NCBI GenBank assembly: GCA_000469685.2
Contig: LS997562.1
Coordinates: forward strand, 33,439,715 to 33,503,714
DNA from: Haemonchus contortus
Lineage: Eukaryota > Nematoda > Chromadorea > Rhabditida > Trichostrongylidae
Length of the DNA stretch: 64,000 nt
Direction: 5' to 3'
Shown here: piece by piece, positions 1 to 12,229 of the stretch
How the letters are laid out: each line of letters opens with the position of its first letter
Numbering within the stretch: position 1 is the first letter of the stretch
Made by a program: the position numbers and the translations under genes
The notes under the pieces: generated by a model
The model's input: only the letters and a program-made list of their open reading frames with translations
What the model was told of the DNA's origin: nothing
Database searches by the model: none

Positions 1-165
1 GTCGGCTAATTGGTGCCAGACTCGTCTGGGAGGATAAGCATTGAATTGCACATCGGATGGAGACTGCCAGTCATTGTATAGACCACATACGCATTCAAAC
101 ATCACTACGATTCTGATGGGAAGTCGAATGAAGGGAGCCATCCCAAGAGCGGGCTGCTAATCAAG
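1..165 (+). repeat. tRNA-derived SINE (family A), truncated by the window start
   Basis: The body and 3' part of the dispersed SINE described at 58290-58603 are present in sense orientation, including the blocks ttggtgccagactcgtctgg, cacatacgcattcaaac and cactacgattctgat. The tRNA-like head would lie to the left of the window. Confidence 0.75.
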
Positions 166-1576
166 ACCACTTGCTCCTTTGCTCTGTCTATAATTGGAAA
201 TCGTAAAAGTCCCCTTTTTGCTAGCAATTTGAACTAGGGCTCCAGAAGGCTTTATTTATTGCTTCAGCTTTATTTATTTATTTTCACGTTTATGGGCCAA
301 ACGGCATAATTGTTGTGAGATCAATAAAGCATAGGCAATAATTGGCGCCCGATGAAAATTGCAGTTCCTTAAAGAACTGGGAAGGGAGGACATTTGTTTG
401 GGATTGTCCACTATTCAGGTTTTCTAAGTTGTTTTTCTTTTGCCACCTATGGCTTGCAGCCCTTATTGGAACACCAATTATAACTCCCTGGGGACGAAGA
501 GTGTTGTTGATGTTTGAACCTTCTCTGGCTTGTCTTGGGAATGTCTTTGGCCTGCAGCCGTTTGTTTCTGCTCCATTAACTAACTTCGAGCAACCATAAA
601 TTTCCCTTTTTTCGACGTTTTTCTAAGTGAAAGCCATTTTCCGGGTTTATGCGTCACGCTTATTTAACCCATGCATGAATTCGCTTAGCATGAATTGACT
701 AACTTCTCAGAATGGCTGCTCTGGAAGCACGATACGCGAAAAGTCCCGAAGGGTGATGTATTGATTGATTTCTCCGGGATGCGCCGAGCACGTGATTTTC
801 ATTCAGAATCATGTAACAATATGAAGGCCCATGAGACCTGCTCAACTGAGGAAAAATGGTAGTCGTTTGGAGCATATTTCATGCTTTTTTTCCTTCTATT
901 GTGTGCGTGCCTACACAAAATGAAGTTAACGCTTAGAAATCTAATGGCCTAGCCGAATCTAATTACACATTGCACGCTATGTACATTTGATACAATGCCT
1001 TTAGCATTGCAGTAATTTTACTTATTTCAACGTTACTGGGAATATATTTGTAATTTCGTTCTATACCAAAAAAATAAACAAACAAGCACATAACAAGGTA
1101 GGAATAAAGCAGTTTTTATTATGTAGCCTGGCCATCCACATCCAAAAAATGCCCTTACTTGGATTGACTCTGTGTGCGAACAAAACTAGCACATGTGCAA
1201 GTTTTGCTCATCTAGTTACACCTACTTTCAGAAGACTTTTGAACCTCAAACTAACATAAATAAGGGAAAACGTTCTGAGAAATTGTGCGCATTTCATCTG
1301 ATTCCGGTATCTTACAAAGACTATTCACGAATTTCGAATAGTTTCGAAAATGGGATTATAGGAAACATACCTGAAGGTCTCTAGTGACAGGCCCATATGC
1401 TCATGAATTTTGCATTCTTGTGTTTGTTTGTTTGTTTGTTTGTGTGTGTGTTTGATGTGTGTGCTTGGTGTGTGTATCGCTGTGTGCAACTGTGTCGTGC
1501 GTGTGTTGTTGTCTGTGAGTGTGTATGTTGTGTGTGTATGTTTGCTTCTGTGTTGCTGGGGCGTTTGTGCCTGTGT

Positions 1577-1613
<37 letters not shown>

Positions 1614-4301
1614 TGTGTGTGTGTGCATGTGTGTGCTTGCGTGTGTGCGTCGGATGATGCAGCTGATCAGTACAAAGTTAATGCAACTGCAACATACAAA
1701 GGGCACTATAGGAGGTAATTTCACGTCTAGCTAAAGCCGATTAGGCCTCTCTGCAGATGACTCAGTCCCTAGCCTTATATTCTATTGCCAACGTTAGTTA
1801 TGACACCGCCGTTTCCACTACAATTCATTTCATATAGAGGGAATCTTCATTATCCCGAGACGCTCGAATGAGTACTGCATTGAAGTTAGGGGAAAGAAAA
1901 CAATTAGAACAAATCCTACTATATACAAACCAAAAGATATTACTTTCCGCAGCATTCTTCCTAAATTCATGATATTTATCTTATCACGTCCAAAGGAATA
2001 CCTATGAGTAGTAGCTCGTTGCTCGTTGAGGCGGAATACCAAAAAGTTCTTGAATAACATCTGATGCCTTGGAGAAGCTTTTGATTGCCATAACTCAGGA
2101 CATATAGGAAGGAAGGTGGATGGGAATTCGAATGGATGAAGAGAGGATTCAGATCGAAACCCTTGTAACTTCTCGAAATAAGCCGAATTATTTTTGGAGT
2201 CATGAAGACATTCTCGCGAACATTTGGTCCTTACAGATACTCCAAGGTTAATTTGAAATGTAATGGTTCACTTCTGGCTTACATCTGTCAAAAACTGATT
2301 ATTATCTGTAGATCTGAGGCCTTCGCTCTCGTCTGGATCTGAGTCACGCATTGGTAAGCTATTGTGACCTTCTCTCGAGCCAACTAAGCAGATTTTGAAG
2401 TCTGTGTGATTCTGAGATATAATAATCACACATAGGGAATTAAAAGAAGCGTCACAGAAAGCGCTTCCCATTCACAGACGCAATAACAAAGGGTTTGGGC
2501 AAGGATGGGGTAGGCTGTGGGGTCACCTGTCAGTCACTTGGCTTGACTACTGTACCATGAGGACATCACGCAGGTCTCGAAGGCCTCTCGCAGGTTTTTT
2601 CCATGAGCATAACATATCTACCTTACAATTAGTCAATTGAATTGAAATGCAACATAAAGGGTCAGCGACTGAGATCTGACTGGGGATTCGTGGATAGACC
2701 GGAATTCTTGGTCCCAGAGCCATGTCTGACACTGAAGTTTTTATAGTCAGGGCCTTGAAGCGCTGGGAGCGTGCTGACCAATCCGGTTGAGCTTTGCACC
2801 AGAAGCCAGAACTCAGCTTTACAACATACATATAAATGCCCTTTCTGGTTTGTAATATATCAAAGTAACTGATTGTCCCCTAGCGCCAGCTAATGTCGTT
2901 CGGACAGTTCCATGATGATTATGGCCTCTGAAGAAGACGCCAAAATGTCTACCCATTCAAGTTGATAAATAGTTCTATGTACCGAGAAATCTTACAAAAC
3001 CTAAAAATATTTCCATAACGAACAAAACAAACAAACAAAAATCACCCTTACGAAAAATCTACGCAAATGAGTTCAGTGGGAAAAGTGGAAAAAGGTGTGT
3101 GAAACAGTAACTAGAAGTCTCTCCTAGAGCTTTGTTTTCACAGGCTGAACTATCGGTCCCTGGGGACGCCCATTTGTCACCGAACCCCATTTAGGAAGCG
3201 AACAACATTAGCTGTCTGTCTCTGCTCAAATTACTCTGCATTTCTCACATTTATTTGAGCCCTGCAGATGGTTTATGGCAATGGGTAACTGCAATGGGGC
3301 CACTGCAAATTTACTGGTTACTGATGTTCAAATGCCAGACTTCCAGACTCCCATGTCATCTTTCAAATTTGTCAAAGCCGTCGGCAGTTACGGACAAGCT
3401 CAGGATGTGATTTACTACTCCGGAACGAGTAAGAGGGAATTCCTAGTATACTCGATTTCCTTGATTTCAACCAGTCTCAGGGTAGCACTTGATGTCCTTC
3501 CCTTCGTTCACGCTAGATTGAACTCCTTCAACAACCATGTTTTGCTTCCGGGAATGGGCTAGACTTGATGGGTATCGTTTAGGGACCATGTAATCCTTTT
3601 TCTTGCCTGAATATCGGATCGGCTCATCTGATATTTTACTGCTCATTTCTCCATAATCCTTGTTGTAATTGAATTCCTTTGTCAAGTGAAGCGTCTAGGA
3701 AACGTCCTTTATGTCCTGAAATGTCGCTCTCAAAGTCCACTTAGGAAAAGAGGTGAAACCCAAGTGTGAGGCCCAAGTTGTACTGCTCCAGTTACCTAGA
3801 GATTCTCGTGGAGGTCCTCCATCTTCTGCCTGGACAGGATTCACTCCATTCCGCAAATGTCCATAGAGTCTTGGGCAAAAGCAAAACTCGAGTCCAGCCT
3901 TGTTCGGTTAGCCTTTTGGCTTTTCCGGCACAATTAGGACCGAAAGTTTCAAGTCCCCACAATCCTATCTAGGATATCTCGTGAACGCCCAGCGATATGC
4001 TCAGGGGAGACTCTCCTCTCAAGAAATAATCAGCTTAACCCTGAATAACATGACTGGAATCCTGGAAATCCGGATAAACTAGCAGTTCCATTTCATAACC
4101 GCCTTAAGGTAGGGTGACATTCATCCCAGTCTGAAACAGGCCGTCAGTCATTCGTAATCGACGTCTTCAGAGAAGGCGTATGTCTGTGGGATTGATGGTC
4201 TGCCCCTACATGGCCATCGACGATGGGCGTGTCACCGCTTTGGCGACGTCGCAACGCGGCTGCTCCCTCAAGCTCAGACTCGATCCGACACTACTGCTCC
4301 G
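166..4301. other. No gene recognised; low-complexity and decayed repeat sequence
   Basis: No exon chain with consistent splice phases was found in this 4.1 kb. It holds a T-rich and GT-rich microsatellite near 1.4-1.65 kb, a possible decayed Penelope-type tail motif near 2.93 kb, and scattered short open frames with no coding character. Confidence 0.5.
1418..1652. repeat. (TTTG)n and (TG)n microsatellite
   Basis: Imperfect tttg repeats run into a long imperfect gt tract with a pure (tg) run near 1583-1611. Open frames on both strands here read only Cys/Val or His/Thr repeats and are artefacts of composition. Confidence 0.95.
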
Positions 4302-7300
4302 ATGCCGCCACTACCACAAGCTCTTCTGGCTGTAGTCATCCTTTCCGTTACGATTGCGGTCACTGCGGCTCCGGCTACGGTAAGATGAGCCTTCAGATAT
4401 GTCAAGTTGATTCTTTGTGAATAACCTGTTGTGTTGGTCGTGAGCGGTTTGAGGTGGTCTTTACTATCGAATACGTTGGTTGAAAGAGAAATCGCTGTCG
4501 AAATCGCCTCAGATTCGAGCCAGCCCTTTGTCTCCTTACTATTTTGCGTCCAATCACGCCCAGGCTTCCGTTTATCTAGTGTTGTTATATCGATTCCGCT
4601 GGCGGCATTAACGATTTGCCTCCCTTCATTCCAGCACTTTTCGCTGTCACATCCTTATGGCCTCTCCTCAAAAAGCCCTCAATGGGCTCTATGGGCGGGG
4701 AATGAATTGACAGCTTCCCATCAGAATTACAAATTCATGGGCTGTGTATGAATGAGCCATGGACAGTGGCGATACCCAGAAACATCGTTCTCACTGCACC
4801 AATGATGGCTAGCCTAATTATGTAGACGGGAAAAACACTAGGAACTCGTTAGTAACATTTCATCGGAGTGCTCTGCTCTAAACAGCCAAGCATCGAGCGA
4901 ATAGCCTCATACTGCTTACCCTCATGCCAATCAACGCGCTCAATCATGCCCCGAGGGCGCTTTAGAGTGGTTTTTTCTGTTTGGGCATCTGCCATATTAG
5001 TAGTTAGGCCCGTCGGCATCGGCGCTTATCCATCATACTCGCCTTTACTCTTTCCCCCCACCCCACTCGCCGCCGCTGTGATCGTGTTTACTTTATGAAC
5101 ATTTTTTTCGTAGTAATCTTTGATCCATTTCGCGGTTTATTCCATTTGAGCTTCGAGGTCTGGTCCCATCCCATCCCTCTCATCTTCCCTAGGCCTCGAT
5201 TAAATTTCTTCCAGACCACATACGGCCTAATTGCTTTCGCATTCCCCCCACCCTGCAATCCAGGCATAGTGCTGCCGTTTTCAGGGCTTGTAAAATGGAA
5301 AAGTCGTTTCTGCAAAATGCAGTCGGTAAAAATGGGAATAGGACACGCAATTCTACGCATGGCATGCCACAATTGCCCTTTACTGGATGCTCAGAATAAA
5401 ATTGTTTCTCCTGTAATTTGCAGAGGGTAATCTTTGGTGACTAACGGGATTATATGCCCTCATCCTTCCGGGGATCAGCGAACAGGAAGCTCCTTCGAGG
5501 CGCAGTGGAAGGAGCGGGAGGAAAGAACAGACTGTCTTCTCTGATATTGGGAAGGAGGAGGGGACGGTCTAGGCTGAGGTGAACCCGCTGGTCCTGCTGT
5601 CCACCTACGACCTGCGGATTGGATCACGTCACGGCCAAGTACCCTGCATTTATTCTGAGCAGTGCTCGAGCAGTAGGTTGGGGCCAGACCTGCCCAGGTG
5701 ATAAGGCTGACGTCCGGGACTTTGTTTACCAAGAGGTAGGCAGAACCCGTGATCAGGTAATTCTTTTTATGTGAGTGAAACCGCTTATGGGTACTTCCAG
5801 AAGTTGATCTTCGCTAATGCTGTTCTTCGTTCTTGATTCTCAAAGCTTCCCTCAAATGTTACCAGAAGATATGTAGGTAGTACGAAGTCAATTGAGTACT
5901 CGTAAAGGGCATATTGTTGGCCTTTTTCCAGGGGGTTCATGTTCACCGAAGGAACTACTAGAAACGTTTATGAGAATGGCTAGGAGGCAATAACCAGATG
6001 TAGGTCTTCTGAATTACACCGCGATTAGGAGAGAGAGGAAAATGAGATTTGTGTTTTGAATTAAAGCTTTCTCTTTGTAATATTATCAAGAGCAAGTAAC
6101 ACCTCCACTAATTCGATTCCCATGCTCGTTGAGTTCGTTTTCGTTCTTTTTCTTTGGTACGCAAGAACATTTCCAACTGCAATTACCAGTTGGTACCGGA
6201 ACCCCCTAATGAGTTTAGGGACTACTTCTAAGGACTAAGTGAGAACTTGTTAGTAGATTTACCGTACACTATCATTTTTCTTTCTCTCTCAGTCCCCTTT
6301 ATCGGTAAGGACAGGGCTTTAAGTAAAGATCAAAAAGCTAGTATGAAGCATTTCGCTTGGACCGTGATCAAGGCGAAAACTGTGAAGTAAATGGACGGTG
6401 GAAGATGGGAGACCAGTGGTCAGACAGTCCTTGTCACCCTAACGGCCCACTTCCTAGCTTGCCTGGATCGTGAAGGTCTCATCTAACAGGACCTGTTACC
6501 CTAATACGCTGATTAGGCCCCCATAGGCTGACTTTAATAGGGTATACCCTACTACAAGTCATACCTCCTCTTTTTTAACAATGATCTTAGACGTTTGAAA
6601 CCGATTTACGATAGACAGGAAGACTTCATGAGCACCTAGGTCAGTGTAGACTTTTTCTGATGAGTCCGTAGAGTCCGATAAAGGAATGGCATGCTGGCCG
6701 TAACCGATTTTGTGAACCGTGCAAATGTGAAAATTCATTAGCTGATTGTTGGCTTTTTTATCGTAATCGGATCGTCTGACTACGTAGCTGACGTAGCTGA
6801 CGAGATTCGTGAAATGCCTAGATGAAATGAGTCCATAGAGACGGATTGACATGCAGATTATCTGCTCTTCAGAGTGCTAGCCATTTAGTAGTTTTTTGCA
6901 ATAGCATGGTACTTATCATAGGTGAATTGCTTCAGAACTACTCGCCCATAAGACTTAAGAGGTTCTGAGAATCCTGGAATTCTGTCATTTTCAGCGGAAT
7001 GCACTCATTTCTGAAAATGAAACTCAACTAAATTAACTGACACAAAGGATGAAGGGGCTAGCAGGCTATGGCAGCCAATGGCGAGCACATGAGCCTCACG
7101 TGAGACTCAGAAAAACTCAATCAAATATACAAGGACACTGCCCAGTAATCCAAATAAATGGCTGCAACCACATGGAAGCCCATGCCATTTCCTAGAGGGT
7201 TCTCGAAATAAAAAATGCGGTAGGGCAAAAGCTTGGGTTGGTATATTTATTTTCTGATATTGGCGTCCTCCCTCCCTTCCTCCCCCCCCCCCCCCCAACC

Positions 7301-10300
7301 CTTCCCATACCTTTCGACTTTAATGAATGTGTCATTCCCATCATTTTCACCCGTGTACTCCACTACTCCCCTGACTAGTCAAACGATTTAGGTGGTAGAC
7401 TCTATAACTAGCCTGACGCTTCAAGAGAATGCGCTGTGCTCTCATCTCTAGGAGTTGTGAAACTATCAGGCAGCGTCCAGGCCTTCTTCCATTCCTTGGT
7501 TTCCGATTGGTCTGTCAGTGCGTGTGATGAACTCATTTCGGTAAGCTAGGCTATAAAATTAGGTTGCCAGATAAGTTGGAGGCCAAATTTTACCGATTTC
7601 TCCAAAGTAAGAAGAAGTAATTTTGTTTTACACAGTATCGGCTCCCACAGTTCGTTTTCTGTTGAATTTTGACAATACATCAATAGGCCCTCCTCCTGGT
7701 ATTCTACTGTAAACTACCGGAGAAACTACCTGAGTCCAGGGGGGTCTACTAGTCTAGAGGACTGTTTTAAGTATTGTCTAGGCCTACGTGAGGACCAATC
7801 TCAAATTGTTTTTCGGCTTTCAGGCTCTGAAGAAGGCGAAGAGGCCGAAACGTAAGCTGTATAAAAGTTGTGAATCTCGGAAGGGCTCAAAACATCTCAA
7901 GTGACAAGTTCAGCTATGCCGAGATTAAGAGAAAGTCGATCATGGTCCATTCTACCGGAGATAGGGCCTAAAGTCCATAAAAACGAGCATCTCCATCATG
8001 TCCTGCTCCTCTCATACAATCGAGACGAAAATAGGCCTCAGGCGGAAAAAATTAATCGGCAAATACGGAAACGATTTCATAACTGAAAAGGCGGCTTAGA
8101 ATCGCTTTCGAAGCAACAGGATCTCGCTAGTAAGAATAGAAAAAACGCTAGCCTTCAATCAGTGGGGCAAGTTGTCAATATAGAGAAGGGTACCCACTGA
8201 TTAGTCCCAATGGGCGCGTCTAGCTGCAAAATTAGAGCTGTCTACGAAAAGATTGCACAAAAATATCCGATAACATGTCATTACCCTTGGGAGAAAGACT
8301 CAAACACCAGCGGAACTGTTCGAGAATGCCCTCAGCACCTTACTAAAGGGTGAATATTGGCTTAGCCGCTGCTTATTTGTTCCTGCGAAGTTGCTGTACA
8401 TGGTCGATAATGTGTTGAGCCTACCCGTCTGTGTTTTTCATGAAATACTCAACAGAAATGAATTATCGTGAACGCGGCTGCTTCGAAGTGAAAACAACTA
8501 CGGCAAGCTCCAATCAAGGCTCTACTATACACCTCGGCTAGAGTCCCATTTAACAGGGCATGAACGGCATTCGTTCTATAATATGTACCTGGAAAGCTCA
8601 AAAATTAAAAATCTGAGAGAGAGCTAGTAGGTTGCCCAAAGAAAACCGTTTCCTTATATCCTGGAATAAAAACTAGCAGTTTCTCAGATGAGCTCCTTTT
8701 TGTTGGAGCCATCAACACTCTTCTTCGGATCCATAATATTAAATTTTGAGAGCAGGCACTTGTGAAGGCTCTCTTCCATGTATGGTCGCCATTACTCGAT
8801 TTATTCGGTTTTTGGTTATTAGATTCAGTTTTTATTTCTCAGTGGCACCACTGAGTCCTTGGTCCTCGTCTGCAGAATCCTCTATGGCTCTCTTCTAGAC
8901 AGGGCAATTAAGCAACGTACCTGAACAAACTCAGTCAACAAAAAGTTCAGAGAAATCAGGGTAAGCCTAGGGAAGAGAGATGAGGGAACAGGAGCAGGGC
9001 GCTGATAAACATGGTCTAAGCATTGAGTGAATTACCACTGCAGAAACACAAGTTCATCTGAAGGACACCTGCTTCGCTAATGGTCCTTGGGGTAGGTAGG
9101 ATTCCTTCGAGTGCTGGGATTCTATTTTCACCACTTGGACGAGTTCTCACCTTCTGGTGCCACAACACATTCAAGGGCAAGACCTCCTTAGCCTTTCCGA
9201 ATTTGATTTCATAACTGGAACCTCGATCTCACGATCGTCGTTGACGGCAAGTTTCCCCTGTGGCAACCACAAACCATGGCGAGGGGTGAATTTTTGATGG
9301 GTACCTTTGAAGTTGGTCCAACCCTTGAAGCTACGGAACCATTCCTGTAAATCATGGTAAATACCCAGGCCATTTGGTAAACGTGCCCTATACCAAACGG
9401 CCTGTGAAGCTTAAAATCGCTTGGAGAAGCCATCGCTTGAGTTAGAACATATCAGATCTGTTCCTGGTAATAAATTAAAGTAGAGTGCTCGAGATCTCGA
9501 AAATAGAAGCTCATTTTTACCTTCATTTGACTAGTCAGCAACTGAAGTTCCTTTGAATAATTTTATTCTCAAATTACATCATTTTCAGGACGGAAAAGTC
9601 GTTTTATCAAAATCTTCGAGTCTCAAGGAGCAAGGTATTTTTGGCAGTGGCTGGCTTTTGATTCGTTCCATGAAATCATGCAGTATTTTAAGCAAAATCA
9701 TTGACGGATAAGAAGAAACTGCGCAGAGGCAAGCGACAAGTAGTTTTTGAAGATGTGATCAGCCCTAATGATGATGATGACGAGTTCACAGAGGAAGCTG
9801 CAATTCGGCAACAATTGCAGCGTAAGTTCACTTCACTACAGTATCTCTTACCGTAAACTTGTCATCTTTCTCATCCATTGGTAATATCGAGCTGATCCCT
9901 CATAGTCCCACAAAAATGACGGAGAAGTTTTTTGGCTACCGCGGTGATGCTTATGATTGACAAAGGATATAAGCCATTAGGAAGGCGAAGGCAATCGGGG
10001 TCTCGGTAGTGGAGGGATAAGAGCCTGGTGCCCGAAAAGCTCGAGTACGGGTTCGAGTACCGTCCGAGAATGAAGTTTTGTCCATAACTCGCCAACCTTG
10101 TGAGCGGCAAAGGATTTCTAAGAATCCGAAGGCAAAAAATCAAAATTCAAGTGGTCAACATAAAAAAGCAGTGAATTTCACCTTGTCGGTGTGCTTACTT
10201 TCATTTCTTGATCATTTTCTGGCTTTTTGATGGTGTAATGGTTGCTCTAAACATTCCTGACGTTATCAACAGGGATCTCACTTATACGACATCTCCCATT

Positions 10301-12229
10301 CCCTTTAAGAGGAACCCAATCATTCAGAATGCATTCTCCAGAACTCAGAACTCAGCTAGCATCAGATACCGAGGGAAGAATTCAGTTTAACCCAAGGGAA
10401 TTTGCAATCGTAGTAGTAGTAGTGGCAGTGATGAAGGAACAACATCGATTGTTCCCATTACTAATAGGATTGCAGCAGTAATTCAATGACCAAAACAGCT
10501 GTGGCTGCATACGAAATGCCCCACTATTTCATTCAATACATTCCCAATGAAAACACCAAGGCCTTCCTCGATGAGAGGTTAGGATCGTTTAGAAAGTGGA
10601 ATCGATGCGGCGTAGGAGGCCACTAGTACCATACCTTCGTTGTTATTGAAAAAGCTCGATTAACAATTCAGTTGGAGTCAGTGAAGTCTTGTTATGGTTC
10701 CTAGACTATTTGAGGGGTGCCCTCATTAACGAGGCTTTGGGGCTCCATATAACGGTCAATGAGGGCCGTTGTCGGTGAAATGGGGAAACCCGTAAGGACA
10801 TCTCGTCGTGTCATTAGACATGGGTCAGGATAAGCCGTAAAATGAAACTAGGTCGGTGACCTCAACCCGACAGGTTTCCCAAAATGCTCGCTCTGTATTT
10901 TGCAACGACATTCTTAAGTGGGGCCATACGCTTTCTTTGAGAGTACCTTTTTCTTTTGCCTCGCATATTGCCTCGCCAACTCTTTTTCCTTGCAGCTTTG
11001 AGCAAGGAAAAAGAAATGGCGAAAAAAGTAGCAGGAGAAAAAAGAGCTTTCACCGGCTCCGTCAATAGCTGGTTTAGTTCCAGGCTCCTGCTGTAAACAC
11101 GATTATGTCAGGAAAAATCGGCCCGCCGTAGGAGTTAACCCTTTTTACCATGCGATTGGCACCTCTTGACCCATGCTTGCGATCAACTAAAACGTGGACC
11201 AACCGACTTTCTATTTTAGCGAGGCAATCGACGAATGTTGCTCTCCGATATTTGACTTTACCTCGTGCAGGCTTCTCCGATTTCCTCCACTTCCTGGGGG
11301 AGCTAATCGTGTTAGAGCACTCCAAGGATTAAATTCTGGCTGCTTTTTGGTCTTCTGCCGGAATGTTTGAGTATTTCAGGGCAGAACTATGATGCTTTTT
11401 CCTGTCATGGATGAAAATCACTTCACAGTCAGCTTCAAATCCAAAACCGTCCTCTCTAGAACGCCTTAATGTTCTCATATTTCTTAGAAAACCATTTCCT
11501 AATAAGATTATCAGGCCTGAAAGCGAGCGGCGTTAAGGAGGATATCCCTGTCTCAAATTTCATCCTTCCAAAGGCTTTCGCCCGATCAATGGAGGCATAT
11601 TCCAAATGGGCCTTCCAACCGTAAGCCTCGAGGCTTTTCATGGCAGAAATTAGAAGAAATCGCGTGACACAATGGGTTTTAGGGACCTGGGACAATTCTA
11701 ATGAGCCCTTCTCATGCTCTAATTAGGCTCTAATTCATAGGCCCCTTTCCAGCTACAGCTTTACGAATAGAGCTCCTGATAGGGTCTTAAAAAAGCTCAA
11801 AAGCACCTAATCGAATTCCGTTGCAGAGCTATCTGATGAGGAATTGGCCGCACTGGCAGATATCGTCCGAGAGGAAATGATACGGTATGAACAGCCTCCA
11901 CAATTGGTCGCCATGCCACAGTATGAAATTATCGACGTCCCAGATGAAATGCTCGATAGCCAGGTTTATGAGCCATTTCCAAGGGATCGAAGGGCAGTGG
12001 CACCGATGGGATGGGGCGAGATAAATGATGAGCCTGAGGTGAGTTTGTTTGAGCGAGTTTCTAGGCATGAAGTCTGATTCTGACGTCTTTGCAGTACGTC
12101 GTAGTTCCCGAAGAGGCTGTGATCGAAGCGTTGAATGAAGAGCGGGATGAACAGGAACTGAGGGAAAGAATCGCTGAAATCGCACAAATCCTTAATGAAC
12201 GGGCAAATCGACGGTCACGACTCTACTGA
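4302..12229 (+). CDS. Unrecognised secreted precursor with dibasic cleavage sites (five exons)
   Basis: Predicted coding exons are 4302-4379, 9589-9634, 9693-9821, 11827-12038 and 12095-12229, joined in phases 0, 1, 1 and 0 to give 199 residues. Exon 1 encodes an N-terminal hydrophobic signal peptide (MPPLPQALLAVVILSVTIAV, then TAAPAT) and ends at GTAAGA. The mature part begins with a basic stretch (KKKLRRGKR) that looks like a proprotein-convertase site. An acidic region with four consecutive Asp residues follows, then a 70-residue block containing LSDEELAALADIVREEMIRY, and a charged, probably helical end finishing RRSRLY. There are no cysteines in the processed part, which fits a neuropeptide or prohormone-like product better than a venom-type protein. 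A poly(A)-like aataaa occurs at about 12587. I recognise no family. Exons 3-5 look strongly coding. Linking exon 1 across a 5.2 kb intron is inferred from phase, and exons may be missing between them. Confidence 0.6.
4380..9588. other. Long predicted intron of the secreted precursor gene; no other gene seen
   Basis: This 5.2 kb between exon 1 and exon 2 has no further exon I can support in phase. It contains a C-run at about 7281-7297 and a Penelope-type tail or hammerhead-like motif at about 7821-7860. If exon 1 is wrongly joined, this region is intergenic. Confidence 0.45.
7821..7866 (+). other. Penelope-type repeat tail with hammerhead-ribozyme-like motif
   Basis: The sequence reads ctgaaga, then aggcgaagaggcc that can fold as a short stem, then gaaacgt. 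This matches the CUGANGA ... GAAA core of minimal hammerhead ribozymes, which are known in the terminal repeats of Penelope-like retroelements. The flanks cag-gct before and agctg after can pair as stem I. Stem III would be extremely short. Catalysis is not shown, and this could be a decayed copy. Confidence 0.35.
9990..10110 (+). repeat. Possible tRNA-related repeat fragment
   Basis: A B-box-like gggttcgagtacc is preceded by tctcggtagtggagggataa, and the flanks tctcgg and ccgaga could pair as an acceptor-like stem. The arm lengths do not fit a functional tRNA, so a tRNA-derived SINE or pseudogene is more likely. It lies inside an intron of the secreted precursor gene. Confidence 0.25.

Noticed and set aside
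1397..1734. Open frames of 71-107 codons on both strands
   Set aside because: They read through a TG/TTTG microsatellite and contain only low-complexity Cys/Val or Thr/His sequence.
11456..11695. 79-codon minus-strand open frame in the last long intron of the secreted precursor gene
   Set aside because: No splice signals or recognisable family. Length is within chance for this composition.
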